In this document: positions 11,340-23,859 of the stretch, one piece after another
Position numbering within the stretch: the first letter of the stretch is position 1
Layout of the letters: every line of letters starts with the position of its first letter
Assembly: GCA_024760905.1 (NCBI GenBank)
Contig: CM045733.1
Location: 36,716,501-36,780,500, forward strand
Source of the DNA: Plotosus lineatus
Lineage: Eukaryota > Chordata > Actinopteri > Siluriformes > Plotosidae
DNA length: 64,000 nucleotides
Direction of reading: 5' to 3'
Position numbers and translations under genes: made by a program
The notes under the pieces: generated by a model
What the model saw: only the letters and a program-made list of their open reading frames with translations
The model's database searches: none
Told to the model about the DNA's origin: nothing

Positions 11340-14151
11340 TGATCTGCCTCCATCTCTCCCTATCCTCTGCATCTTCTCCTCTTACTCCAACGACCTTCAT
11401 GTCTTCCTTCACCACATCCATAAATCTCTTCTTTGGTCTTCCTCGAGGCATTCTGCCTGGTAGTTCCAACCTCAGCATCCTACTGCCAATACACTCACTA
11501 TCTCCAACCATTCCAGCCTGCCTGCACACGCTTCTTCACCTCTTTTCCACACTCTCCATTGCTCTGGATTGTTGAGCCTAAGTACTTAAAATCCTCCACC
11601 TTCGTTATCTCTGCTCCCTGTAACATCACCGTTCCTCCTGGGTCCTTCTCATTCACACACATGTATTCTGATTTTCTGAGGCTAACCTTCATTCCTCTCC
11701 TTTCCAGGGCATACCTCCACCTCTCTAGATTTTCCTGCACTTGTTCTCTGCTCTCACTACAGATCACGATGTCATCTGCAAACATCATAGTCCATGGAGA
11801 TTCTTGTCTCACCTCGTCTGTCAGCCTGTCCATCACCATAGCAAACAAGAAGGGGCTCAGAGCTGACCCTTGATGCAGTCCCACCTCCACCTTGAATTCG
11901 TCGGTCACACCGACAGCACACCTCACCACTGTCTTACATCTCTCATACATGTCCTGCACCACTCTAACATACTTCTCTGCCACTCCAGACTTTCTCATGC
12001 AATACCACAGTTCCTCTCTCGACACCCTGTCATATGCTTTCTCCAGGTCCACAAAGGCACAATACAGCTCCTTCTGACCTTCTCTGTACTTCTCTATTAA
12101 CATCCTCAAGGCAAACACTGCATCTGTGGTGCTCTTTGTTGGCATGAAACCAAACTGTTGTTCACAAATGCTGACCTCTGCCCTTAGTCTAGCTTCCACT
12201 ATTCTTTCCCATAACTTCATCGTATGGCTCATCAACTTTATCCCTCTGTAGTTGCTGCAACTCTGCACGTCTCCCTTGTTCTTAAAAATGGGCACCAGCA
12301 CACTTCTCCTCCACTCCTCCGGCATCTGCTCACTCTCTAGGACCTTGTTGAATGTTCTTGTCAGAAAATCTACTGCTACCTCTCCTAGACACTTCCATAC
12401 CTCCACAGGTATATCATCAGGGCCAACTGCCTTTCCATTCTTCATCCTCTTCAATGCCTTCTCACTTCACCCTTACTGATCTTTGCTACATCCTGCTCCT
12501 CAATGGTCACCTCTTCTACTCTTTTTTCTCTTTCATTTTCCTCATTCATCAGCTCTTCAAAGTACTCTTTCCATCTTCCCAGCACACTTCTGTCATCAGT
12601 CAATACATTTCCCTCTCTGTCCTTTATCATTCTAACTTGCTGCACGTCCTTCCCATCTCTATTTCTCTGCTGTGCCAACCTGTATAGATCATTTTCTCCC
12701 TCTTTAATATCCAACCTATCATACAAGTCATTATATGCCCTCTGTTTGGCCTTAGCCACTGCTACTTTCGCCTTATGCTGTGTCTCCCTGTACTCCTGTT
12801 TACTCTCTTCGGTCCTCTCAATGTCCCACTTCTTCTTAGCTAACCTCTTCCTTTGTACACACTCCTGCACTTCCTCATTCCACCACCAAGTCTCCTTATC
12901 TACTTTCCTTCCAGAGGACACACCAAGTACTCTCCTACCTGTGTCCCTGATCACATTTGCTGTGGTTGTCCAGTCATTTGGAAGCACTTCCTGGTCACCC
13001 AAAGCCTGTTTCAACTCCTCCTTGAAGACAACATGACACTCTTCCTTTTTCAACTTCCACCACTTTGTCTTCTGCTCTGCCTTTGCCTTTTTCACCTTCC
13101 TCACCATCAGCGTCGTCCTGCACACCACCATCCTATGCTGTTTGGCAACACTCTCACTCACTATGACTTTGCCGTCACTGACTTCCTTCAAATTACATTG
13201 CCTACACAAGATGTAGTCTACCTGTGTGCTCCTACCTCCGCTTTTATAAGTCACCCTATGCTCCTGTTTCTTCTGGAAGAAAGTATTCACCACAGCCATT
13301 TCCATCCTTTTTGCAAAATCTATCAACATCTGTCCTTCTGCGTTCCTGTCCTGGATACCAAACCTGCTCATCACTTCCTCGTCCCCTCTGTTGCCTGCAC
13401 CAACATGTCCATTGAAGTCTGCACCAATGACCACTCTTTCACCTCTGGCGGTACTCTGCATCACTTCATCTAAGTCACTCCAGAATCTCTCCTTCTCTTC
13501 TAGCTCACATCCTGTCTGTGGGGCATAAGCACTAACAACATTGAACATTACATCTTCAATTTCTAACGTGAGACTCATCACTCTGTCTGACACTCTTTTC
13601 ACTTTTAGAAAATTCCTGAAAAACTCCTCCTTCAAGATGACTCCTACTCCATTTCTCTTCCCATCTACACTGTGATAAAATAGCTTAAACCCTGCTCCTA
13701 AACTTTTAGCTTTGCTACCTTTCCACCTGGTCTCCTGAACACACAGTATGTCCACCTTCCTCCTCTGCATCATGTCAGCCAGCTCTCTACCTTTTCTTTG
13801 CATAGCTCCAACATTCAAAGTCCCCACTCTCAGTCCTAGACTCATGCCTTTCCTCTTCTCTGTCTGCCTACGGACACGCCTCCCATCTCTCCTTCTTCGA
13901 CGTCTTTGACCAACAGTAGTCCAATTTCCATCAGCACCCTGTTGATTGACAGCACTGATGGCGGTCGTTGTTAACCCGGGCCTCGACCGATCCGGTATGG
14001 GGGTAATACTTCTGATTTGCATCATAAATGTTTGGCATTGGTTTTACGTCAGATGCCCTTCCTGACACAACCCTCTGCATTTCTCCGGGCTTGGGACCGG
14101 CATGAGGGGGAGAGACACTGGTTAGTGCCCCCCCACCTCATGGCTGCATTT
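11340..14151 (-). mobile_element. RTE-like LINE with internal deletion (copy 2)
   Basis: This is the same family as 2077-5147. The endonuclease and linker form one long open frame (14025-12451, 524 codons; CVQETRWKG, GADFNGHVG). A frameshift near 12454 separates it from the reverse transcriptase (12454-11498; VDLEKAYDRV, HQGSALSPFLF, FADDIVI). After the AGWNGWR motif the sequence jumps to SECIGSRMLR, an internal deletion of roughly 100 codons. The usual last ~50 bp and tail are absent; the copy abuts another LINE at 11339/11340. The right edge keeps the full leader (CTCATGGCTGCATTT), so the 5' end is complete. Confidence 0.85.
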
Positions 14152-14803
14152 ACTATACAATTAACTATACAATTTACGATACAACATTTACAATAACTCT
14201 GATGTCTTTTCTAATTATAATTTCTTGAACTTGCACAGAAACATCTTTTGTGCACAGCAAATTAAATAAATAAATAAACTGCCTTACTCTTCTAATAATT
14301 TTGGAGGTGAATCTATGTATATTTTATCAATATATCACCACTGACTTGACTCGTGAGAAATTCTAAATGAAGTGAAATTGGTATTGAAATATAGGTATGT
14401 GTAGTGAAAACTAGGTGACAGAATAAAATCAGCTGTTGACACAGTCTATCAACATCCCAAAAGGCTCTCAAATAAACAGTGCATTCTTTAGCTACATTTT
14501 GTGTGTATGTGGTTAAAAAATAGAGATATCTAAGCACCACAATGTTGTAGTCAATCACATAATTCAACTGGATAGTGGTGAATCTGCATGTTTAGATGTT
14601 GTGACAGAATGTAGATTTGTTTCATGGCCTCACCATTTCAGTCTATGTGCCAGTCTATTTCAATTGGTGGTTCCTTGTAGCCCCAGGCTTGCTAAGGGAA
14701 TTTCTGTGTGGGATTTGCATGTTCTTTCTGTGCTTGCAGGGGCTTCATCCAGGTACTCTGATTTGTCTGTCTACCTGCATTAAATTGTTGGATTATTTAT
14801 TTT
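14152..14803. other. Intronic sequence with weak SINE-like patch
   Basis: At 14690-14770 the stretch containing GTGTGGGATTTGCATGTTCT resembles the body of a + strand tRNA-SINE of the type seen reversed at 28222-28565. The rest is AT-rich and unassigned. Confidence 0.4.
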
Positions 14804-14807
14804 AATA

Positions 14808-14875
<68 letters not shown>
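14804..14875. repeat. (TA)n microsatellite
   Basis: Nearly pure TA dinucleotide run. It produces spurious YIYIYI reading frames. Confidence 0.95.
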
Positions 14876-14877
<2 letters not shown>

Positions 14878-15048
14878 GTTTTATTTCAGTATGTTACTCT
14901 AACATCACAGTGATGTGGTAGCTTTATTGTTTTTCCTATAGCACAGACACGGGACAGGTATTGGAAATTATGCTCTATGTCTATAGTAACTCAAGAGGTC
15001 TGCTGTTATTTTTATAACTTTCTCTGTTACAGAGCTATCTAATGTTTC

Positions 15049-15051
<3 letters not shown>

Positions 15052-15113
<62 letters not shown>

Positions 15114-15128
15114 ATATATATATATATT

Positions 15129-15191
<63 letters not shown>
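15052..15191. repeat. (TA)n microsatellite
   Basis: TA run interrupted by GTGTGTG and TTTATG near 15106-15132. Similar TA runs flank the inverted repeat at 15250-15520 on both sides. Confidence 0.95.
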
Positions 15192-15249
15192 CTGTGATTT
15201 TCTGAGTAGATCCTTCCGTAGGAGAGTGCTCAATACTTTTTGGTAGAGC

Positions 15250-15512
15250 AAATAACAATAAAAATAAAAGGACAGGACAAAGACTTTCTATTGAAACTCC
15301 ATTTATCACTACAGATCTGTTACGAGGGGTGGTGAAACCATCCTCTCTCTTCAGGTGATTATAGAATAATAATTCTTCTATAATTCTTCTAAAATCTTCT
15401 AAAAACGTCTTCTATAATCACCTGAAGAGAGAGGATGGTTTCACCACCCCTCGAAACAGATCTGTAGTGATAAATGGAGTTTCAATAGAAAGTCTTTGTA
15501 CTGTCCTTTTAT

Positions 15513-15520
<8 letters not shown>
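15250..15520. repeat. Near-perfect inverted repeat (hairpin)
   Basis: The left arm (about 15252-15365) and right arm (about 15409-15520) are reverse complements over roughly 110 bp with very few mismatches. Both contain CTACAGATCTGTTnCGAGGG or its complement. The loop is about 43 bp, rich in TTCTTCTA blocks. There is no coding frame. TA arrays lie on both sides. Confidence 0.85.

Positions 15521-15568
<48 letters not shown>
15521..15568. repeat. (TA)n microsatellite
   Basis: TA run immediately right of the inverted repeat. Confidence 0.95.
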
Positions 15569-15571
<3 letters not shown>

Positions 15572-15573
15572 CA

Positions 15574-16100
15574 CAGTTGGCCCCTATTTACGAAGACCCC
15601 TGGGCACGAAATTCCAACATTCCGTCCCCAGGATACGAAAACAACCCCCTCTTCCGAAAAAAAATACAAACGCGCCAATCAAAATTTCACATGACGTGCG
15701 GGTTGCTCTCTCATTGGCTGTCTTTCAACATCCCGCCCTGCTGGCCTCCCAGATAGAGACAGAAGGAAGTTTAACTCTTTAGTTTTTAGTTTAGTTTTTT
15801 AAGTTGTTTAATTCAGTAAATGTTTAATAAATGTGGGCGCATTTGAGCTCATCTGGAATTCCGATCCCTCAAGGAATCAAGTTAAAGTTGAGTTTGTCAA
15901 GCAGGGAATGCGCTTTGAATTCCACGTCTTGTGGGCGTTGCCCGCATCTTCTTCTCATGCAATACCATCTGTTTGTGTGTGTATTTATATTTTCTATACA
16001 TCTTATGTCATTTTTTAATGTTTAATTGTTATTATAAGCATCTATAGTATTGAATATGTATTTATTGATATCATATACACATATATATATGCATGTATAT
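15574..16100. mobile_element. Tigger-like non-autonomous DNA transposon, partial
   Basis: The left end reads CAGTTGGCCCCTATTTACGA. The interior 15974-16075 (GTGTGTATTTATATTTTCTA and following) closely matches 37273-37376 inside the Tigger-like element at 36948. No clean right terminus is visible before the hAT at 16109. Short frames at 15831-16025 have no recognisable domain. Confidence 0.5.
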
Positions 16101-16108
16101 GCCCAGGG

Positions 16109-16910
16109 TAGGGGGTGTCATTGAAACCCTATTATTGGTATCGATATATTGATAAAAATTTTTTAGATGTATCCATACATTAGAATATTGCTGTACTGTT
16201 CCATAAATGCATTAAATAGAACAGACTAAAATATATTACAGTAGTTTGTATAATACATTGAATTTTTATTTCATGACCAATTACTAAAGCCAAATCTGAA
16301 ATAAAAGGCAGGAAATAGTTTTCCACTGACAAGATTTTAATTAACACCTTTTTGTATTTAACAAATCTTTAAACACTTGTTTACTAATTCATTTCAAGCA
16401 AGTTGTTTCTATTCTACAAACACTAGTCAATTGAAAAGTTTAAGAGATATGCATTTTTACAATTCGTAATTATGATGCAAGAACATGCACATATCTGCAT
16501 TATCTGGTGGTAGGTGTCTCTTCTTGTTCAAAATGTTCCCTGCTGTTGAGAACACATGTTCTGATGGCACACTAGAAGCAGGGACATACCATTTACTAGG
16601 GGTGTCATTGAAAATGACATTTACTCCAGACGCTGTCATGAACACAGGAAGCTTGGACTAACACTCGGCATTACGCTAAGCTGGTTTTCAACTGAAACTA
16701 TATAACGTGTTTTCGTATGTTATTTTATTTATTAAAAGATACCGCTTGCTTTAGTGTTATTTAAAGTAAAACATCTTTGTATGAAATTTAATATAAGATG
16801 AATTTTATATAACATTAGAAGTATCGATATCCCTTTTATAGGTATCGATTATAGATCGACATAATTATATCGGAGATATTCTGATATTCTGATTGTCAAT
16901 GACATCCCTA
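16109..16910 (-). mobile_element. hAT element with perfect 8-bp target duplication
   Basis: The terminal inverted repeats read TAGGGGGTGTCATTGA at the left and TCAATGACATCCCTA at the right. Both flanks carry the 8-bp direct repeat GCCCAGGG (16101-16108 and 16911-16918), the hallmark of hAT insertion. The minus strand 16645-16457 encodes a fragment resembling the hAT transposase C-terminal dimerisation region (YVPASSVPSEHVFSTAGNIL). The N-terminal and catalytic parts are missing, so the element is non-autonomous. Confidence 0.85.
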
Positions 16911-16918
16911 GCCCAGGG

Positions 16919-17700
16919 TGCTTAAAAAATTGGAGTAGGTGGGGCGCTTATTAAAATGTTACCAGCGGACTGGAACGGTAAGTGCTTACCATAGAGGTAG
17001 AAAACATGAATAATAAGAGAACAATAAAAGAGTTTTACTGGAATTTCTGTTATTCATTTTCTGGTATCAACCAAGTTACTTACATGAAAGCTTAAAATAA
17101 ACAGAAAACAGCCTAATTTAAAAAAAAAAAGTCCTTTAATTTTTCCCTCCCGGTGCTGTTCCTTTAAATATTTTCCCCTGATGTAAAATCGAGCCAATCA
17201 ATATGAATGTCAAATTTAGCACATGGCCTGAACCAATCTGCACAAAGGTCAACTTTAGCACATGGCAACAAAAGCACATGGCTGTCTTTAAATGTATGAA
17301 ATTAGTGAACAGGAGAATCCTGGTTATCAGTTTCTGATAAGTCTCTGGCTCATCACTCCATTCATTCAGAGAATCCCATAGTTTCGCTGTAGCAGTTTCT
17401 AATGGTTCATCTTGTTGGACATTTACCAAGAGAACACAGCAAAAATATCTTCTTGTTTTTTAAAGCATGGCGGAACAATCAAACGTGTTGTTACTGATGA
17501 ACATTATAGACATTCCCGAGTGGCAGGGGGTCTTGAAATACCATGAACACCTCATTTAACGGTTACACAGACTGATCGAATCAAATTTGTAAGTTTGATC
17601 TACCATTTTGCTCCCAGTACACATGGATGGTTATTAGACATAACATCAAAAACACTGGGGGGGAGTTATTGGAGCAGGGTGCTTATTATGTCGAATACCA
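16919..17700 (-). mobile_element. TATTCGAC-type TIR element, copy 1
   Basis: This is one of three related elements (also 30802-31618 and 54576-55475). The right end reads GCTTATTATGTCGAATACCA followed by TA. The left part contains AAAATTGGAGTAGGTGGGGC, shared with the other two. The minus strand encodes a peptide block containing TATAKLWDSLNEWSDE near 17400. Its left terminus is lost; the hAT target site lies at the truncation. The superfamily is not determined, but the TA flank suggests Tc1/mariner-like. Confidence 0.65.
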
Positions 17701-17744
17701 TATGTGTTTATATGTATGTATATATGGTTATATGTATGTATTTA

Positions 17745-17745
<1 letters not shown>

Positions 17746-17838
<93 letters not shown>
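17746..17838. repeat. (TG)n then (TA)n microsatellite
   Basis: A TG run (17746-17770) is followed by a TA run up to the 3' end of the LINE at 17843. Confidence 0.95.
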
Positions 17839-17841
<3 letters not shown>

Positions 17842-17842
17842 T

Positions 17843-20313
17843 TTCTTCTTTCTTCTTTTCCTTTCGGCTGTTCCCTTCAGGGGTCGCCACAGCAAAACAT
17901 CTGCCTCCATCTCACCCTGTCCTCTGTATCTTCTTCTCTCAGGCCAACAACCTTCATGTCCTCTTTCACCACATCCATAAATCTCTTCTTTGGTCTTTCC
18001 CTAGGCCTTTTGCCTGGCAGTTCCAACCTCAGCATCCTACTACCAATATATTCACTATCCCTCCTCTGTACATGTCCAAACCATCTCAATCTAACCTCTC
18101 TGACTTTGTCTCCAAAACCTCTTACATGTGCTGTCTCTTTGATGTACTCATTCCTGATCCTATCCATCCTCGTAACTCCCAAAGAGAACCTCAACATAAT
18201 GTCATCTCTGCTACAACCAGCTCTGCCTCCTGTCTTTTCCTCAGCGCCACTGTTTCTAAACATACAACATCACTGGCCTGATCACCGTCTTGTACATATT
18301 TCCTTTCATTCTTGCTGATACCGTCCTCTCACACATCACACCGGACACTTTTCTCCAACCATGCCAACCTGCTGCACACGCTTCTTCACCTCTGTTCCAC
18401 ACTCTCCATTGCTTTGGATTGTTGAGCCAAAGTACTTAAAATCCTCCAGGTGGTCTTTATCTCTGCTCCCTGTAACCTCACCGTTCCTTTTGGGTCCTTG
18501 TCGTTCACACACATGTATTCTGTCTTACTGAGGCTAACTATCATTCCGCTCTTTTGCAGGGCATACCTCCACCTCTGTAGATTTTCCTGCACTTGTTCTC
18601 TGCTCTCAATACAGATCACAATGTCATCTGCAAACATCATAGTCCATGGGGAATCTTGTCTAACTTCGTCTGTCAGCCTGTCCATCACCACAGCAAACAA
18701 GAAGGGGCTCAGAGCTGACCCTTGATGCAGTCCCACCTCCACCTTGAACTCGTCTGTGACATCTACAGCACACCTCACCCCACTGTCTTACATCTCTCAT
18801 ACGTGTTCTGCACCACTCTAACGTAACTCTCTGCCACTCCAGACTTTCTCATGCAATACCACAGTTCCTCTCTTGGCACCCTGTCATATGCTTTCTCCAG
18901 ATCCACAAAGGCACAATGCAGCTCCGTATGACCTTCTTTGTACTTCTCTATTAACATCCTCAAATCAAACACTGCATCTGTGGTGCTCTTTGTTGGCATG
19001 AAACCAAACTGTTGTTCACACATGCTGACATCTGCCCTTAGTCTAGCTTCCACTATTCTTTCCTATAAGTTTATCATATGGCTTATCAACTTTATCCCTC
19101 TGTAGCTGCCACAACTCTGCACGTCTCCCTTGTTCTTAAAAATGGGCACCAGCACACTTCTCATTCATTCCTCCGACATCCTCTCACTCTCTAAGATCTT
19201 GTTGAGTGTTCTTGTCAGAAAATCTACTGCTACTTCACCGAGAAACTTCCATACCTCCACAGGTACTTCCTGGTCCTCAACAGTCACCTCTTCTACTCGT
19301 TTTTCCCTCTCATTTTCTTCATCCATCAGCTCTTCAAAGTACTCTTTCCATCTTCCCAGCACACTTCTGTCATCAGTCAATACATTTACCTCTGTCCTTT
19401 ATCACTCTAACTTGCTGCACGTCCTTCCCATCTCTATTTCTCTGCTGTGCCACCCTGTATAAATCATTTTCTCCCTCCTTACTGTCCAACCTAGCATACA
19501 AGTAATCATACGCCCTCTGTTTGGCCTTTGATACCGCTACCTTCGCCTTACGCTGTGTCTCCCTGTACTCCTGTTTGCTCTCTTCGTTCCTCTCTATGTC
19601 CCATTTCTTCTTAGCTAACCTCTTCCTTTGTACACACTCTTGCACTTCCTCATACCACCACCAAGTCTCTTTGTCTACTTTCCTTCCACATGACACACCA
19701 AGTGCTCTGCTACCTGTCTCCCTAATCACATTTGCTGTGGTTGTCCAGTCATCTGGAAGCACTTCCTGACCACCCAAAGCCTGTTTCAACTCCTCCTTGA
19801 AGACAACATGACACCCATCCTTTTTCAGCTTCCACCACTTTGTCTTCTGCTCTGACTTTGCCTTCTTCATCTTCCTCCTCATCATCAGAGTCATACTGCA
19901 CACCACCATCCTATGCTGTTTGATAACACTCTCACCTACTATTACTTTGCAGTCACTGACTTCCTTCAAATTACATCATCTACACAAGATGCAGTCTACC
20001 TGTGTGCTCCTACCCCCGCTTTTATAAGTCACCCTATGCTCCTGTCTCTTCTGGAAGAAAGTATTTACCATGACCATTTCCACCCTTTTTGCAAAATCTA
20101 TCAACATCTGTCCTTCTGTGTTCCTGGATACCAAACCTGCCCATCACTTCCTCGTCCCCTCTCTTTCCTGCACCAACATGTCCATTGAAGTCTGCTTCAA
20201 TAACCACTTTTTCACCTTTGGGGGTACTCTGCATCACTTCATCTAACTCACTCCAGAATCTTTCCTTCTGTTCTAGGCACATTTTGCCTGTGGGGCATAA
20301 GCACTAACAACAT
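17843..20313 (-). mobile_element. RTE-like LINE, 5' truncated (copy 3)
   Basis: The same family as copies 1 and 2. The 3' end at 17843 starts with the CTTCTTTCTTCTTTTCC tail. The C-terminal domain lies at 18263-17877 and the RT blocks at 19053-18386 (VDLEKAYDRV, HQGSALSPFLF, FADDIVI). The linker is at 19969-19373 and part of the endonuclease at 20282-20034 (EADFNGHVGAG). A deletion near 19260 joins the linker straight to PVEVWKFLG. The 5' end stops inside the endonuclease at about 20313, a normal 5' truncation. AT-rich flanks on both sides hide any target duplication. Confidence 0.85.
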
Positions 20314-20934
20314 TATATATATATTTGATAATATATTTATTATTTGAGATATATATGTCAAATAATAACAGTCTACTAATAAAGCCTTATTTATTTTTGA
20401 TGCCAACATGATTGGTGCCCCCCCCCCCCACACCCACCCCACCAGTCTAATTCACAACAATTAAACAGTATTCTGCTGACAGTCAGGTGTTTGGCATTCA
20501 TTTGCTAAGGCCTAACAACCACAATTAGACAGGAAGTATATCCATGCTATAAATAGATCATTGCTGAACAATTATTCTGAAGACTCAATGAACAATGACT
20601 CAATGACCCAAAGAACAATGAATGGTTCAAATATAGATCTCTTTTAATATTTGATTTCATCCATGACTGCTTTTGCAGCATTCTGAGAGCAGCTACTGCA
20701 AACTAATGGAAAAAGTTCTCAGACATCATCATTCCTGATGCCTTAGTACCACAGACGTTAAAATAACAATTTTTCATATTTAATTTTGCAGAATAATACG
20801 TTTCATTAAATTATTGACATTTTTATGAGGTTTTTGTAAATTGGACATACAGTACAAAGTAAACAAATGTACTGTAGATGTGTGGTTTTCAACGTAATAT
20901 GCTGCAGTTCAGTGTTATGAAATTGATTAGTTCA
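20314..20934. other. Intronic sequence, nothing recognised
   Basis: Contains a poly-C run near 20418-20431. The rest is AT-rich with no recognised exon or repeat end. Confidence 0.4.
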
Positions 20935-21300
20935 TTTATTAATTCATTCATTCTCTGAAATGCTAAATCCACGAGGGTTGTGTGGGGTCTCAAGCCTGTC
21001 TCAGCCCACTCTGGGCAAAGGTGGGGTACACCCTGAATAGCTTGCGAGTTTATTGCAGGGCCAAAGCCCACAACCGTCCACACTCATACTTACAACAAGG
21101 CACAATTTGGAACAGTCAATTAGTATAATGTGCATTTCTTTGGACTGTAGGAGGAAACCAGAATACCAGTAGGAAACCTACACATATACAGGACGAGCTT
21201 ACAAATTGCATTCAGAAACATCTTTGCTGAGCCTGGATTTCAAACTCAGGACTGCCTTGCGAGGCAGCCATAATAATCACTCCACCACCATACTGCACTT
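20935..21300 (-). mobile_element. tRNA-derived SINE, reversed
   Basis: The left edge carries ATTCATTCATTCTCTGAA, the 3' end of this SINE type. The body contains GTGGGGTACACCCTGAATAG and TAGGAGGAAACCAG. The tRNA-like head lies near 21250-21290 on the minus strand (GAGTTTGAAATCC resembles a B box). The head ends about 180 bp before exon E1. Confidence 0.65.
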
Positions 21301-21473
21301 TTTAATTGTTCACCTAATTTTAAGAATTAATTGATTTTTTTTCTTTTATATTTAAATTTATTACATTTAATCATGTTTTGCTACTTTTTGCTTTTAAAGT
21401 CTTTCTGCCGTTTCTCTTTTTCCTTCTCTCTTTCCATTTATTGGTTTGTTTGTTTGTTTGTTTACTATTGTGA

Positions 21474-22115
<642 letters not shown>

Positions 22116-23845
22116 CAGTAGGCCCTTGACTATTCTCAGTTTTGCACCCACGGTTTGAGTATTCGCTGAGTTCCGAGCAACCGGCACGTGATTCAAATTC
22201 AGCCAATGGCTGTCCTCCTTTCTCCTGATTGGTTGAGCACATGTCCTGCCCCCTTTTCCTCATTCGTGCACAAGTTGTCAATGAGTCTCTTTTTTGTGTG
22301 TGTTTTAATTACCAGTTAAGTTCTATGATACCACTCAAACGCTATGCGTCTTCTCTGGCTAAGCGATAGAAAACGCTGGATGTCTCTTCTGAAGAAATAA
22401 GCCTTTCTCCTGAGAAACGACGGTTTTCTCTGAACTGTTGTATTAAAATCTTTTTCAATTATTATTCCAGTACAGTACCTAAGTTCATGTTTATGCGTGA
22501 AATTTTATGTTCTGTAGCATGTTTAACAAACGATACCAAAAGGATAAACTTTATTACAGTACTCTTCATGTCCTTTTACATTGAACTTGGAGTGACGTCT
22601 CCAAGATGGCGCTGCCCAGAGAGCGACGTCGCGGAGGTCTCAGAGTCAAATTGTTTCTTTGTTCGTTTTAATTTGCTTTATTTGTTGTTTTGTTTGTTCA
22701 TGTTTTGCTCTATGCTTGTTTACGACCGGTCAATTCTACTACAGCTATAAGATCGGAGTATCTTCGGGCGTGTATAACTAAGCACTCTCAACTGGGCTTG
22801 TTAGCCGTGGTGCGGCTAGCAAAGCTAATATGCTATGGTAAGCAGCTCAATGCAAGTCGCATCCCAGCTGACAAGAAGCCCAGGCGGGAAGGGGCCGAAC
22901 GACGACTCCGGCGCTTGGGATTGCAGGGGATGAAGGCCGTGTCACCGGCTGGAGCAATCGCCTCTTCGGGTGTACTCTCCTTCAGCCATGTTTTACAGAA
23001 ACACAGCAGATACTCTGCGCTGCAATCTGAGCATGAAGCTCGTCTATCTTGTTTCGCAGGGACTGAACATTTTCAAGTAGTATGGCCGGAAGTGCTAAGC
23101 CTCTGAGAACTCCGCCTGGGCTTAGCCGGTAACCGCTAGCTAACCACTAGCATGGAGCTCCCATGGCATATAAGCTCAAGATCGAAGTTGTTGCATGTTT
23201 AGTTGCCCGAAGCTGAAGCTGCTCATAGCTGTAGTCGGGTCGACCGATCATAGTGCAAAACATGAACAAACAAATAAAACAAATTAAAACGAACAAAGAA
23301 ACAATTTGACTCCGAGAACTCCGCGACGTTGCCCTCTAGGTAGCGCCATCTTGGAGACATCACTCCAAGACGTCACTCCAAATTCAATGTAAAAGGACAT
23401 GAAGCGTAATAAAGTTTATCCTTTTGGTATCATTTGTTAAACATGCTACAGAACATAAAATCTCACGCACAAACATTCTCAGAATTAACTTAGGTACTGG
23501 AATAATAATTGAAAATACTTTCAAACGAATGCTTTACAACAGTATATGCTGTATAATGTTTATATATTATCATAAATAAAAATAAGAGTAAAAATTGAAA
23601 AGTTTTTCTTAATCATTACTATATTTTACTACATTAATACTGTATTAATGAGTAAGACTGTCTATAGAATGTTTAAGAAGCATATTTTAACGCATGTAAT
23701 AGATACATAGTATTTTACTTCCGACTGCTCATTCGCGGATGTGACGTGATTGATGGGATTTTACTTCTGGGTACAGAACTTGCAGATTATCTCGATTCGC
23801 AGGAGGGCTCGGAACCGAACCACCGCGAATGTCAAGGGCCTACTG
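22116..23845. mobile_element. Tigger-like foldback element, copy 1
   Basis: The ends are CAGTAGGCCCTTGACTATTC at left and GTCAAGGGCCTACTG at right, flanked by TA. The interior is a long imperfect palindrome: about 22470-22760 is reverse complementary to about 23210-23525 (for example CTCCAAGATGGCGCT against AGCGCCATCTTGGAG). The central loop (about 22800-23100) contains, on the minus strand, a decayed fragment like the start of an L2-type endonuclease. There is no transposase, so it is non-autonomous. A second copy lies at 49544-51253. Confidence 0.75.
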
Positions 23846-23859
23846 TATATCCAGAGGAT

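Noticed and set aside
12451..14025. A host gene of 524 codons (endonuclease/phosphatase-like)
   Set aside because: It is the 5' part of a LINE present in five copies, with leader, RT and tail in order.
14968..15309. Long YIYIYI reading frames (also near 15500, 17600, 44500, 48800)
   Set aside because: They are translations of (TA)n microsatellites and have no other protein signal.
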